Shown one piece after another: positions 54,701 to 62,866 of a DNA stretch of 64,000 bases. Each line of letters begins with the position of its first letter. The first letter of the stretch is position 1. Position numbers and translations under genes: made by a program. The notes below the pieces were generated by a model. It ran no database searches. It had not been told where the DNA came from and saw nothing but the letters and a program-made list of their open reading frames with translations. This stretch comes from Bedellia somnulentella (taxonomy: Eukaryota > Arthropoda > Insecta > Lepidoptera > Bedelliidae): contig OY755179.1 of the NCBI GenBank assembly GCA_963576735.1, positions 4,092,001 through 4,156,000 of the forward strand, given 5' to 3'.

Positions 54701-57700
54701 GGCCGCCATTCGATCCCCTTGGTGTTGTCTGTGTACTCCGTGATGCAGAGCATGCCGATGGAGTTCAGGTCACTGATGGGTCGGCCACTGCACATCTTGA
54801 GGAGCACGCCATCTTGGGTGCATAGATCCTGTTGATATTATAAGCATAGAATAGAATAGAAAACTGTTTATTGCACATAAAAAAGAAGATCTTTCAGACA
54901 ATCTTTAAATAGTGAGGTCGTTAAATTATAGTATTAATATTTAAAATTATATATAAATATATATATAATATAAATTATATATTTAAAAATACAACATTAA
55001 AACTTAAAACATTATAAAAACCAATCATTTACGGCTATAAATCTAACTAGATAGTCCCAGCAGCTAAGATGATGATTATGATATGTTTATAACCTTTATC
55101 AGGTATAGAAGCCTCTAAGAGGTGATGGAAGGTGGTTATATTTTTGCTGTTTCCACAGTATGATGTCTAACGGATCATGGGGTAAAGCAGCAGATGGCTA
55201 AAAGATAATTACATTATTAATATCATTATATCAAAATCTGAAATCAAATCATTACGTGATGTAGGATGCAATTACTGGCGCCATCTATTATGTAATATGT
55301 ACATTAGTAACGATTTGGTTTTGGTCACGTGGGCGATGACTTATTTCATGTATAATTTCAGTGTTTCTGTACCGATTTCTGTGATTAATTTTTATTGAAT
55401 AGGTAATAATGTTACCTTTTTTAAATTAGGAATGAATGAGAGTATTATAAACGTAAGAATAAACAAATATAATCAGAATGCTCCGAACTGCTAAGCTATC
55501 AGGAGTTACTCGTGTTATTGTGAGTCAACAATAAAAGATAGACATATACTGTTACAAGAAATTTTTTAGACAATTTTATGAAGAATATTTCCGTCATACA
55601 TGATTTCTATGTAAGTTTAACCATTAAGGCTACACACGCGACGGAAGCTTAAAAAATGGAATAACTTCTCCCGTTTTCCCAAAATACTCCTTTACTACTC
55701 TGCTGAAAAGTAAACTATAACCTGCCCAGGAGTATGAAGAATAATTGTGCCAAGTTTCGTAAAAATCCGTCGAGTAGTTTTTGTTTCCATAAGGAACATA
55801 CAAACCGACAGACAGACAGACAGACAAAAATTTTACTGATTACATTTTTGGCATCAGTATCGGTCACTAATCACCCCCTGATAGTTATTTTGAAAATATA
55901 TTTCATGTACAGAATTGACCTCTCTACAGATTTATTTTAAGTATAGAAGACAAAAGAGGGACATTTAGTCTACCTACATGTTGTGCTTGATTGAGGCTTT
56001 CACTGCACAAAAAGTTTAAAAAAATAGAATATTAATATAACCTGTTATAAATAATACTATTATATTTGCTGTTATAAATAATACTATTAAATGTAAGTGA
56101 CAGATATAATGTAAATACAAGAAATAGAAATAAGCTTCATATTCCAAATTTTATACTTATTAAAGTACTCCTTTATAGGACTCTCCCTTCATATTCTCAA
56201 TAGAATGGCTAGTTGACATTAAGGAATGCCCATGGGACTGTTTAAATTATTGATTTAAGAGCTGCCTGTAAAAATATATAATATATAACAGTGTACAAGA
56301 TGTTAAACAATAAAAACCCAATGTATACATAACACTGCCATTTTGTTAGTTTTCCCCATTTTTTCCTGAAATAATAGTCAGGGTAGGATAACTTCACCCA
56401 CATTGTGTTCAGTTTTCTGTTTTGGGAAATTAGTTTAATAACGTCAAATTGGCATTGATCAAAGACTCAAACATTCATGCTGTATATCCATGAAAGGGTT
56501 AACAGAGGTACTAATATTACTGATCATCATGTGACATTGTCACCTGGTGTTCAAAGTACCCATTTTGCTTAGACAGTGTACTCACGTGATAGGCCTATCG
56601 CCGTTCGGTACAAATATACTGTCACATGACTAGCTACAACTTAGCTATACGGGATTTCTCACAATAAAATGTTAGTAGAAAATAAGATGTGGTCATATTT
56701 TTAGGCTGTCTTCTTCTTTTTACAAAACATCTTCAAGTTAACTCTTATTTATTTTAAGATAATTTGTGTTGAGTAAATAACATTTTTGTTTTAACACTCG
56801 CTAAAACATTTTGAAGAATGGCCTAAAAATGATTGAATTAATTACATGTCTTGGTATGACATAATATCTTTAGGTGATTATTCAGAAATGTGGCTGACTC
56901 AATAACTTTTTTTTACAATCTTTCCCTACTGATGTCTGGCTTTTTCTCTCAGGGATTTGTAGGCCTTAGTAAAAGTAGTAAAGTGGGTTTTACATGGATC
57001 ATGTATTTTCATGGTTGAAGAACTGAATTGCAATTCTGATTTCTTTTTACATGTTATGGTTTTGATGGCATTATATTTAAAGATAAAAAAAAACCAAATT
57101 AATTCCTAGTTTTAGTTTGCATTACACAAAGGTAAACATGTCGTGTGGGTGCAATAACTCTTACTAGAGGATCATCCTGGAAATAGCTAGGGATGATTCA
57201 CCATTATCATTAAAAAATCTAAAACATAAGGATAAAATTTAAAATCATATTTTTCAATACCTATTCAAAGCAATAAGCAGTTTGGTATATGAAGTACATA
57301 GGAGTTACTCACTTCATATTGTTAATACTTTTTATATATAAAGTTTTATTACAAGTAGGTAATATTGAATTATACTTTTTTTTATTTATTGTATAAGAAA
57401 GACTTAGAATTAAACTCAAAGCAGAATGGATTTTACTCCTCTTTTTGCTGATCATCATATTAAGTTCAAATTGGCAACTAGACTACACACAAGGCTCACA
57501 AATTTTACATTTACAATCCAAACCAGCTAACATGAATCTAGAAGGATTAAGTAACTTAATTTTAAATAGCTATAAGGAAACATGCTTCATTACTACCCTC
57601 TATGTTATTTAGCCTACTTGAAACACAGGAGGTACATGGAGGGTAGTGTAAAATATTAAATTTTGTGATACCTTAAGATACACAGATAACAACTTAACAT

Positions 57701-58052
57701 AAATAAAAAACGGACTGCATCAGATCGCTTAGTTAGTAAAAAAAGAAAATAAGTGCTATGATGCAAATTAAGTGTAACTTCATATTATTAGATATAATTT
57801 ACTAACAAGATAGCGAACTGTAAATTAAAAAACTCGAACGAAGAGAGTTTCACTTCTTTCTTAAAACTTGCACGCACAGTTGAGAAATTGGAAAGACCTA
57901 AGGATAACTTTTCTAAATTTCTAATAAACCTTGTAAACAAAGAAACCAATACAAGGTCATACAATTGAAGCGTAATTATTTATTTATCATATATTCATTG
58001 CGATGTATACCTTTGAGTGATCGGGAAGATCTTCTACAGAACTAGACGACAT
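42470..58052 (-). CDS. TBC1D15: TBC1 domain family member 15/17-like Rab GAP
   Basis: This is a GTPase-activating protein for Rab-family GTPases; vertebrate TBC1D15 acts on Rab7 and at mitochondria. Eleven coding exons join at 58011-58052, 54636-54828, 53966-54260, 53038-53162, 51555-51723, 45973-46069, 45439-45602, 44586-44838, 43614-43801, 43073-43199 and 42470-42757. All junctions are GT-AG and all phases close, giving 1941 nt or 646 residues (human TBC1D15 is about 690). The N-terminal half (about 1-220) has the family's DLITID, WRPNDL and AGVWQYTFFFQHGN blocks. Residues about 300-551 are the TBC domain, with arginine finger VEKDVNR (R379) and glutamine finger YVQGMSD (Q416), so catalysis should be intact. 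Exon 5 encodes the linker (about 219-274). I infer TBC1D15 over TBC1D17; insects usually have one orthologue. Start: ATG followed by SSSSVEDLPDHSK; upstream non-coding exons are not seen. Confidence 0.93.
43073..43199 (-). CDS. TBC1D15: TBC1D15-like exon 10
   Basis: Acceptor TATTTTCAG, donor GTGAGA, phase 2 to 0, 127 nt. It encodes the end of the TBC domain: LWEVVWTGLPCANFHLLICV ... YGFTEVLK. Confidence 0.93.
43374..43584 (-). repeat. SINE-1 in intron 9
   Basis: From CATACATACTTATAACTCACG to ACTACACGGC. Its head ends about 30 bases from the exon 9 donor. Confidence 0.8.
43614..43801 (-). CDS. TBC1D15: TBC1D15-like exon 9
   Basis: Phase 0 to 2, 188 nt, donor GTAAGG. It encodes FDMDQAGMKLQLLQLQQLL and DSGNMYFCFRWLLVWFKREF, a conserved TBC-domain block. 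The pyrimidine tract of its acceptor is a (CATT)n microsatellite ending CACTCAG. Confidence 0.93.
43868..44112 (-). repeat. SINE-1 in intron 8
   Basis: From the reversed tail (AATACTCAGGGCTATTAAACC) to TTTTCTAAGCCGACGACG. Diverged but complete. Confidence 0.72.
44274..44457 (-). repeat. SINE-1 in intron 8, second copy, tail missing
   Basis: CAGCCGTTCTTGGAAGTTGA, CAGCCACATCGCCTAATGAT and TAAGTCGCCTCTTACGA follow the SINE-1 order. Confidence 0.65.
44586..44838 (-). CDS. TBC1D15: TBC1D15-like exon 8 (catalytic core)
   Basis: Acceptor CTTCCCAG, donor GTAAGT, phase 2 to 0, 253 nt. It carries the arginine finger DVNRTDRT and the glutamine finger YVQGMSD, then NNEVDAFWCFVGFMDKI. Confidence 0.95.
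45439..45602 (-). CDS. TBC1D15: TBC1D15-like exon 7
   Basis: Acceptor CTTTTCAG, donor GTATGT, phase 0 to 2, 164 nt. It encodes SVWKYLLDYYPWRMTHAELK and YYSMKLQWRSM, the start of the TBC fold. Confidence 0.94.
45775..45920 (-). repeat. YADD-LINE fragment, decayed, in intron 6
   Basis: ACATTCATCAATATATAATC and CTTCGAACACCTATTACTTTT loosely match the reversed LINE C-terminal codons. Confidence 0.35.
45973..46069 (-). CDS. TBC1D15: TBC1D15-like exon 6
   Basis: Acceptor TTTCATCAG, donor GTGAGT, phase 2 to 0, 97 nt. It encodes GEPLSPEKWEGLQDTEGRVL ... KQLIFRG, the lead-in to the TBC domain. It receives exon 5 in phase 2. Confidence 0.92.
46171..46400 (-). repeat. SINE-1 in intron 5
   Basis: From GAGTATATAGTCACGGC to AAGCCAACACTACGGAG. 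Diverged. Confidence 0.7.
46700..46945 (+). repeat. SINE-1 in intron 5, sense to the window
   Basis: From TTGCCGTGTAGTGCCGGC to ACAGCCATGTATATAATG, with a short internal duplication (GGGCTTTTTGAGCTACTGGG). Confidence 0.8.
47187..47300 (-). repeat. SINE-1 in intron 5, tail half
   Basis: GGTAATATCCTAGAAAGGGG and TAGCCAAAGCTTCGAAAT match the reversed tail region. Confidence 0.5.
47700..47944 (-). repeat. SINE-1 in intron 5, next to the exon array
   Basis: From CATACATACTATTCTCACGGC to CCGGCACTACACGGC. It ends about 13 bases from the donor of the first array copy. Confidence 0.82.
47957..48071 (-). other. Exon 5 copy 1, potentially spliceable
   Basis: Open through DLLIKSISVMEDRTTTTKTD ... LPQRPYIPR. 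A GTGTCAG acceptor precedes ACCTCC and the donor is GTATGT. Length 115 nt, phase 1 to 2. The pyrimidine tract is weak. Confidence 0.45.
48143..48257 (-). other. Exon 5 copy 2, potentially spliceable
   Basis: Same structure as copy 1, 186 bp away, with a few substitutions (LLTKSINVMED). Open, 115 nt. Confidence 0.45.
48329..48443 (-). other. Exon 5 copy 3, potentially spliceable
   Basis: Same as copy 2 with almost no differences. Open, 115 nt, donor GTATGT. Confidence 0.45.
48515..48629 (-). other. Exon 5 copy 4, potentially spliceable
   Basis: Closer to the working exon: DLLTKSMSAMEDTTTTTKTD ... VKPNLPQRPYIPR. Acceptor GCGGCAG before ACC, donor GTATGT, 115 nt. Confidence 0.45.
48709..48830 (-). 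other. Exon 5 fragment fused to a SINE-1 head
   Basis: Only the last ~35 exon bases (LPPRPYIPR and donor GTAGGT) remain. Upstream is TAGAAGTAGGCTACTGCTTT, then CTAAACCGACACTAAAGGC, a reversed SINE-1 head. The same chimera recurs at 50453-50560, so it was duplicated as a unit. Confidence 0.6.
48835..50226. mobile_element. 1.4-kb element with ~215-bp TIRs and TGTCGCAG ends
   Basis: The terminal repeats begin TGTCGCAGGAAAATCGTC and stay about 95% identical for some 215 bp, with the motif GGAAACTTGTAA repeated inside. TATA flanks both ends (48831-48834, 50227-50230). The sister unit at 50568-50590 reads AAAAGGATATATACACAAG, the same site without the insert. The interior has a SINE-1 (49368-49590) and a CpG-rich patch (49080-49170), but no transposase. 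Confidence 0.92.
49368..49590 (-). repeat. SINE-1 nested in the long-TIR element
   Basis: From ATACCGATATACTCGCGGC to TTCTTAACCGATGCTTG. It is older than the array insertion only if carried in; diverged. A second head fragment lies at 49620-49700. Confidence 0.65.
50592..50706 (-). other. Exon 5 copy 8, potentially spliceable
   Basis: Open through DLLTKSISDMEDTTTTTKTD ... LPQRPYIPR. Acceptor GTGGCAG, donor GTATGT, 115 nt, phase 1 to 2. It also keeps GCGATGTATCAGAG, the upstream homology to the working exon. Confidence 0.45.
51555..51723 (-). CDS. TBC1D15: TBC1D15-like exon 5 (linker; ancestor of the array)
   Basis: Acceptor AACAATTCCAG, donor GTATGT, phase 1 to 2, 169 nt. It encodes YYGNETNGKRDVSEEVADLL, then a threonine-rich stretch and DEYEVISVKPTLPQRPYIPR. 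It is the only copy with the first 18 codons and a standard acceptor. Confidence 0.9.
51800..52038 (+). repeat. Retroposon 3' end (GCAGCGAATAAATGT family)
   Basis: A T-rich stretch ending CTGTGCAGCGAATAAATGTC and a CTCTTTCT run; homologous in style and end to 10755-10992. Confidence 0.5.
52040..52400 (+). pseudogene. C-terminal remnant of a retrotransposon protein, split by MITE-1
   Basis: Before the MITE the plus strand reads KPCKACMEKEETAAHMPDVL, a CxxC...H pattern of LINE C-termini. After it, RSLPGVFKDNNGILNFLREL and GWLE follow, a matching continuation. Too short to name a family. Confidence 0.5.
52171..52308. mobile_element. MITE-1 copy 2
   Basis: 138 bp, AGGGCAAGCACGAGC ... GCTCGTGCTTGCCCT, inserted in the retrotransposon remnant. 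CAG lies within three bases of both edges. Confidence 0.88.
52646..53000 (-). repeat. tSINE split by MITE-1
   Basis: 52646-52783 has the reversed tail (TTCACGCCGTAAACCCCCTA) and body. 52922-53000 continues the body (GCTATGTGGGTTTTCTATC). The tRNA head is lost. Confidence 0.68.
52784..52921. mobile_element. MITE-1 copy 3
   Basis: 138 bp; one TIR mismatch (AGAGCAAGC). Inserted in tSINE, so it is younger than that SINE copy. Confidence 0.88.
53038..53162 (-). CDS. TBC1D15: TBC1D15-like exon 4
   Basis: Acceptor ACTTTCAG, donor GTAAGT, phase 2 to 1, 125 nt. It encodes SFAELDIFTENTTDVVWNLV ... ETTLEAFSKLTDI. Confidence 0.9.
53345..53655 (+). repeat. C-run, GC-rich patch and SINE-1 in intron 3
   Basis: A 12-base C run at 53361-53372 and a GC-rich patch (GGGGGCGCCTCCCGCCGATG) precede a SINE-1 (about 53455-53655). 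The SINE head is altered (TTAGATTGGCTTAGAATGTC) and its tail is normal (GTTGTGAGTATATATATATG). Confidence 0.6.
53966..54260 (-). CDS. TBC1D15: TBC1D15-like exon 3
   Basis: Acceptor TTCATTGCAG, donor GTAATT, phase 1 to 2, 295 nt. It encodes ARIVKIPLHELKMFKMSKNN and AGVWQYTFFFQHGNAEIFVT, the family's N-terminal domain. Confidence 0.92.
54302..54485 (-). repeat. tRNA-derived SINE (family B), decayed, in intron 2
   Basis: GGGATACTAACTTGGCGATATA and a TCTCACATAAATGAATGCTCT segment match 394-714 with gaps. Confidence 0.45.
54636..54828 (-). CDS. TBC1D15: TBC1D15-like exon 2
   Basis: Acceptor ATCAACAG, donor GTATGT, phase 0 to 1, 193 nt. It encodes DLCTQDGVLLKMCSGRPISD ... KGIEWRPNDLITIDSDTQDQ. 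More GC-rich than its surroundings. Confidence 0.92.
55690..55945 (+). repeat. Retroposon 3' untranslated remnant
   Basis: GCCAAGTTTCGTAAAAATCC, a (CAGA)n run and TTTTTGGCATCAGTATCGGT followed by GATAGTTATTTTGAAAATA are phrases typical of a widespread insect retroposon 3' region. No coding part remains. Confidence 0.5.
56474..56675 (-). repeat. tSINE body, truncated
   Basis: GCTGTATATCCATGAAAGGG, then CACCTGGTGTTCAAAGTACC and CACGTGATAGGCCTATCGCC match tSINE. The tRNA head is missing. Confidence 0.65.
58011..58052 (-). CDS. TBC1D15: TBC1D15-like exon 1
   Basis: ATG at 58052, reading MSSSSVEDLPDHSK, donor GTATAC, phase 0, 42 nt. Supported by phase agreement with exon 2 and by lack of another in-frame start; short exons are hard to prove. 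Confidence 0.7.
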
Positions 58053-58186
58053 TATAACAACACAAATTAAAATCAATTTACACAGAATTTAGAGATTTTA
58101 CAACATCTTTAGATTTAATTTAGCAACAAAACAAACAAACCACAGGACTTTATACCACAGATTAGATAAACTAATTTTACACAACA

Positions 58187-59353
58187 GTGTTGCCAACAAG
58201 TCAAGACCTCATGTCGCCCAATTTTCAAAGCTTGACCTAAGTAGCCCAATTTGAAATGAGGTAGCCTAAAGTAGTAGCCTAAACTACTAAACCACTTTTT
58301 TAACTATTTACTTATGTATTATATTTTAACTTCCTGTACATACAATAAAATCAGTACTTCACACTTAAACCTACAAGGCGTTTAAACTAGAGTCTGAAGT
58401 TATTTAAAGAAAATAAAGGTATCAAAACGTAATTTGAATGTTTTTGTTAATGAAAACCTCATGTGGGGATTATTAATAATAAATAAAGGAAAGAAAAACT
58501 TGAACTTGCGTTCCCTACCTCAGATATTTTTAATTTTCAATTTTTTAAAATTTTTGCAAACACTACTTTAAAGTGTAAAAGAAACAAAGGATAGAAGATT
58601 TTCGCGCTGGCAGCCATTGACATGATAGCTCAATTGGCAGAGCGACGGGATTGTATACTCAAGGTCGCGGGTTCGATTCCCGCCTGTGTCGAAGTTTTTC
58701 TTTCCTTTATTTTATTAGTAGTATCAAAACGTATTTATTGTTAGTGTACTGTATTTTAAAGTTAAGGAAAGAAAAGATTTTAAATTTGGCGTGACCATGT
58801 GTCCTTGGTCGCAACAACCAATCTTTATATTTGTTCTACACGGTCGGTAGTTATAATCAACTTGAGCAGTTCAATCGGAGCAGATGCTATTCCGACCAAG
58901 GCCGTTGAAATCAACCAAGTATTGGTATGAACAACAGACTTCCCCGCGGTCGGAAAGTGATCGTGTATAAGGCTTTTAAAGGTTAAGCGGATAAAAAAAT
59001 ACTGATTCGAATAGTTCTAATTAACATACTGATTCGAATACTCGGTAGATTCGAAACTAAATATTCGCAACTCCATCTGTGATATTTTCACAGTAGTGAC
59101 AACGTGATCTCGGAGGTATTTAGAGATAATACGTTCAATATGGGTGAAGGGGTTTACCATCTTTTTATCTCGATCGTCGTATATCTTTTTATGTAGATTT
59201 TTTTTTTGTGTTGTGATTCGATTGTAAATTAAAGTTAACTTAATCTTTTTCGAGTAGCCTAAAAGGCGACCAGTCGCCTGTACGATTTTTTGGTCGCCGT
59301 TTTCCAATCTGAGTAGCCTAAATGGCGAAAAATCGCCTTCGTTGGCAACACTG
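58187..59353. mobile_element. Possible hAT-like element upstream of the TBC gene
   Basis: CAGTGTTGCCAAC near 58187 is mirrored by GTTGGCAACACTG near 59341. Subterminal AGTAGCC/GTCGCC phrases recur at both sides. The ends resemble hAT termini, but I cannot see a clean 8-bp duplication. The tRNA-bearing element 58432-58720 is nested in it. Confidence 0.45.
58432..58720 (+). mobile_element. tRNA-bearing palindrome family, asymmetric copy, 13-bp TSD
   Basis: Flanked by a perfect GTATCAAAACGTA at 58419-58431 and 58721-58733. Starts near GAATGTTTTTGTTAATG and AAAACCTCATGTGGGG. It keeps one tRNA-like unit (GACATGATAGCTCAATTGGC ... TCGCGGGTTCGATTCCC) in the right arm, while the left arm lost its unit. 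Confidence 0.82.
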
Positions 59354-59720
59354 TTTACTTGTTTTGTTGGTTTTGTTACACAGACTGATGATAGATAAGA
59401 TTATTCTATGCTTTCTTTTTTAGATAGCACGGTGCCACCATATTTAATAATTAGGTACCTGGTACCTACATCACTTTAACGTCGCGTTGACGTTAGTACT
59501 TTATTCAGAAACCACAAAAGTATGTGCCATCCCATCTCACCCCATACTTTTGGGCACAAGGGGCAGGAAAGGGGTGAGAAGGGAAATTGCTAAAAGTTAA
59601 TACTTACAAATTTAAATCAAAGTTAAAACACTATATAATCGACACCATAGATCAATAATAACCAGTGGTTGAAGTAGGTATATTGAATGAAGGTCACTGA
59701 CATCAAACGTATATGTTAAT

Positions 59721-60044
59721 ATGGATACGGCTCCGAGTTTCCGGATTAATGAGAATATAAAAAATAAAATAGAATCAGTTATGGAACGAAATCCAGATTT
59801 AGATACAATTAGAGAATACAGCGAGAGTATTGAAAAAAGCGTAGCAAATAATCAGAAACTTTATTTCAAATTCGCTCCATTGACATCTACAGATGTTGAA
59901 CGATCATTTTCCACTTACAAATGGATCTTAGATGTTAAAAGAAATAGCTTAAAATTAGAAATTATTGAAAAAAATATACTTATTTATTTTAATTGTATAG
60001 AGACAGAAAATCAAAATGTAGAACTTGTAACCGATGAGGATTAA
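59721..60044 (+). pseudogene. hAT transposase C-terminal fragment
   Basis: The 107-codon ORF contains FAPLTSTDVERSFSTYKWIL and RNSLKLEIIEKNILIYFN, the signature of the hAT C-terminal dimerisation region. In full transposases this region completes the catalytic site and pairs monomers. No BED finger or catalytic core lies upstream, and no TIR is matched nearby, so this is a fragment or less likely a domesticated piece. The start codon is only the first Met. Confidence 0.7.
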
Positions 60045-60083
60045 AAATAATTATTTTTAATAAAACTGTAATAATGATTATTT

Positions 60084-60274
60084 ACATACATACATACATA
60101 CATATTCTCACGCCGTTATTTCCCATTGGGGTAGGCAGAGACTATCTATCGCCACTTTGTACGATCCTGGCAAACCTCTCTGGCTTCGTTTACATCCATC
60201 AATCTTTTCATACATGCTCTTTTATTCTTCATACTGCGGACACCTGCCTTTTTGAGCACATGTTCTATTTGTTC
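60084..60274 (-). mobile_element. YADD-LINE, 5'-truncated, 12-bp TSD
   Basis: Flanked by TAATGATTATTT at 60072-60083 and 60275-60286. It holds only the last ~50 codons and the 3' tail (reversed ACATACATATTCTCACGCC). Confidence 0.92.
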
Positions 60275-60286
60275 TAATGATTATTT

Positions 60287-61209
60287 GTATTAACAATAAA
60301 CAATTTTGTTTGCTTACATATGGTTTTTTATTTTATTACTCTATTTACCAAATTTTTGGAAACTCCGGTACATTCCGGAAGAAATGCATGTCCATGTTAT
60401 GATATCATGACGCAAGTATCTAAAAACAATATACCTACTCCGACCACTGATAATAACACAGATGTGTAACACTCATAGTAATTGGCTTTTTAAATCTGTT
60501 CCGAGAAATCTGAAACTGTACGCATAAACAAGTATTGCTAATGATGAGTGAAACAAAAGATGCGAAAAAGCATGAAAATAAAAGAGATAGTTATAATTTT
60601 AATGACTGCCTTTCAAATGTTTTCCCTGTGTCTGTTAATTTGCATCACAATATGGCTTTTTAAGATCTGTTATTAGATTGTTTGAAAAATAATTGAAATA
60701 AATATTAAATAATCTTAATATATTTGCATTCTCACATGTGGTACGAGATTAATCGTATTGAGAGTTACTTGAGAGTCATAATTGGTTCTCTTCCGAAACA
60801 TACACGATGGGATTTTTAGAGCTTAGATCACCTCACATCCCTGCAGTCCTGATCTCGCTCGCCACAGACTACGACAAGACATCCCAATCGGGATGTATTT
60901 GAGTCTTCACCACGCGAGAGCTTTATGACCCATCTGCCTCTTGTTTTATATTATATCAATAATCGACACATTTTCTCGTCAAACTTTGACTGCATCTTTC
61001 TTGGCTTGAGCTGAACTTCTTGGATACTCAAGTGATGTTAGTACACATGGAAAAAATGTAATCGAAATATTAAAATTATATAATATATACAACATATTTT
61101 GTATATATTAAATTGGCCTAGACCTCGCTTTTATAACATACCCTTTTTATATTATAAATCGATAAACGACATCAAACTAAACAACTTTGCCCATGGAATG
61201 CCTATCTAA
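60287..61209. other. AT-rich, no feature recognised
   Basis: No repeat of the named families and no credible ORF. Confidence 0.45.
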
Positions 61210-61752
61210 AATATTCAAATTTTACCTACCAATAAAATTTTTATTATGTTTCCTGAAGTCCGAGGTCCAATATATGAGAGTACGTTTCCTTTGACACACT
61301 GTGTTGCTCTGTGGTCGCTACGAATCTTCTTACCTCTTACTCTATGATACCTGTTATCAGCTGATTGAAGTGAATGACCGCGTTTTCTTCATAGAGTTTA
61401 TTTATTTATTTATTTATTTATTTAGGTACAATTACAGAACTTAAACTAAAAACATATATTAAATCTAATTACAACATGAACATTCCTAGTCTAAGTTCCA
61501 GTTACAACTGCACACAACATTCACTTGTAATATATGCACGACAAAAAAAAGAGAGAACATTACAGATCGAATATAGTTATACATTTTTTTTTTTTTTTTT
61601 TTTATTTGCTTTTTTTTAATTAGAATCAGTTCACTCAGGATTTTCTTCATTATTAATCTCATGGTGATGAGTCCACCAGGAAGAAATCACCTTGGACCTC
61701 GGACTTCAGGAAACATAATAAAAATTTTATTGGTAGGTAAAATTTGAATATT
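61210..61752. repeat. 61-bp perfect inverted repeat around ~420 bp
   Basis: 61210-61270 (AATATTCAAATTTTACC...GAGGTCCAA) is exactly the reverse complement of 61692-61752. The interior has an (ATTT)n-headed, minus-oriented retroposon tail (61398-61460) and a 25-base T run. TCCGAGGTCCAATATATGA appears again at 61768-61786, outside the right arm. Confidence 0.82.
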
Positions 61753-61801
61753 ATGTGTTCCGTTCCGTCCGAGGTCCAATATATGAAGCTAGCAGTACAC
61801 A

Positions 61802-61853
61802 TTGGGCCAATCATTGGGCCAATCATTGGGCCAAGCATTGGGCCAGCGTGTAG
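61802..61853. repeat. Tandem ATTGGGCCAATC repeat
   Basis: Four units of about 12-13 bp (CATTGGGCCAAT variants). Each unit is itself palindromic around GGGCC. The opposite terminus has three corresponding units. Confidence 0.85.
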
Positions 61854-62100
61854 AGGGCTACTTGGCGCTACATTGGTGGTGTTGGTGATTGATCGCCAAC
61901 GTTGGCCAGCTTTCCGGAGCGGTGTCGGTTTTTTACCACACATCAAAGGATCTTGGCGCGTCCCGCCAACAGTGTTCACACGTTGGCGGCTTATTCAATT
62001 CGATGTCAACTGTCAGTGGATGCGGTAGTGCAGCGCGTGAACTTTATATTAAAGATGGCTGCTTCGATGGCGTGGATAAGCGACGAGACATTAAAATTTA

Positions 62101-62358
62101 CATACATACATACATATACTCACGGCTATACATCCCTTGAAGGGGTAGACAGAGCTAGGGAATTAAAAATTCCTCAGCCACTTTTGGAATTTTCGTGGGG
62201 AAAAGATGGTGAAATAAAAGTTGTTGTTGATGGATCTCCAACCGCATCGCCCGACAATCGCTTTAAAGCTCCAATACCGTTAGTTGCCTCTTACGTACAC
62301 CCATCGGAAGAAATGGGGTAGTGCTATTATAAGCTGGCACTATACAGCTATTAAAACA
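62101..62358 (-). repeat. SINE-1, full length with 13-bp TSD
   Basis: Perfect ACATTAAAATTTA at 62088-62100 and 62359-62371. It runs from the reversed tail (CATACATACATATACTCACGG) to TGGCACTATACAGC, then about 12 extra bases. Nested in the TTGGGCCAA element. Confidence 0.92.
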
Positions 62359-62866
62359 ACATTAAAATTTATTGAATGTTATCAAAGTGAACCTATTATT
62401 AATAATAAGAACCCATCATTAATTATATTTTTACATGTAAGAAATAATTAAATGATATTAGATAGACTGCCGCGGCTGCGACCGTTTCCACGTCCATCTT
62501 TGTTGAAACGCCAATGCAGACTGAGCACCTCACCAATGTGTAAATGCTTCACAAATTAAACGGCCAGACACTGGCCCAATGTTGGCCCAATGATTGGCCC
62601 AATGTGTACTGCTAGCTTAAGAGACTTGTTTGTTATCTCCTGGTGGTCTATGAAAAATGAAACGCAATAATCTGATAAAGAAATAGTGTAATAGGTACTG
62701 CGTTAAACTATTATTTAGTATAAGGTAAGCAAAGTAAGAAGTTCAAAATTAACCTAATATTTATTTTAATTTAGCAATTTAATCAACTGAAAAGAAACAT
62801 GATAATGATTTCTCACTGTTAATTCTTGTATCGTTAGAATCAACTATAGATTTCTGGTAATACTTC

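Larger units (their letters stand above)
54840..58010 (-). other. Intron 1 of the TBC gene
   Basis: It contains an AT dinucleotide-rich patch (54930-54990), a retroposon 3' part at 55690-55945 and a tSINE at 56474-56675. The remaining ~2 kb shows no other recognised feature. First introns of this size often hold regulatory DNA, but no specific site is seen. Confidence 0.6.
61786..62618. mobile_element. TIR element with TTGGGCCAA-rich ends
   Basis: Left AAGCTAGCAGTACACATTGG and right (its complement, ending GTACTGCTAGCTT) form inverted repeats of about 35 bp that run into GGGCCAATCATTGGGCC. The interior holds a SINE-1 and CpG-rich sequence (TCCGGAGCGGTGTCGG). No ORF above about 100 codons can be assigned. 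Confidence 0.78.
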
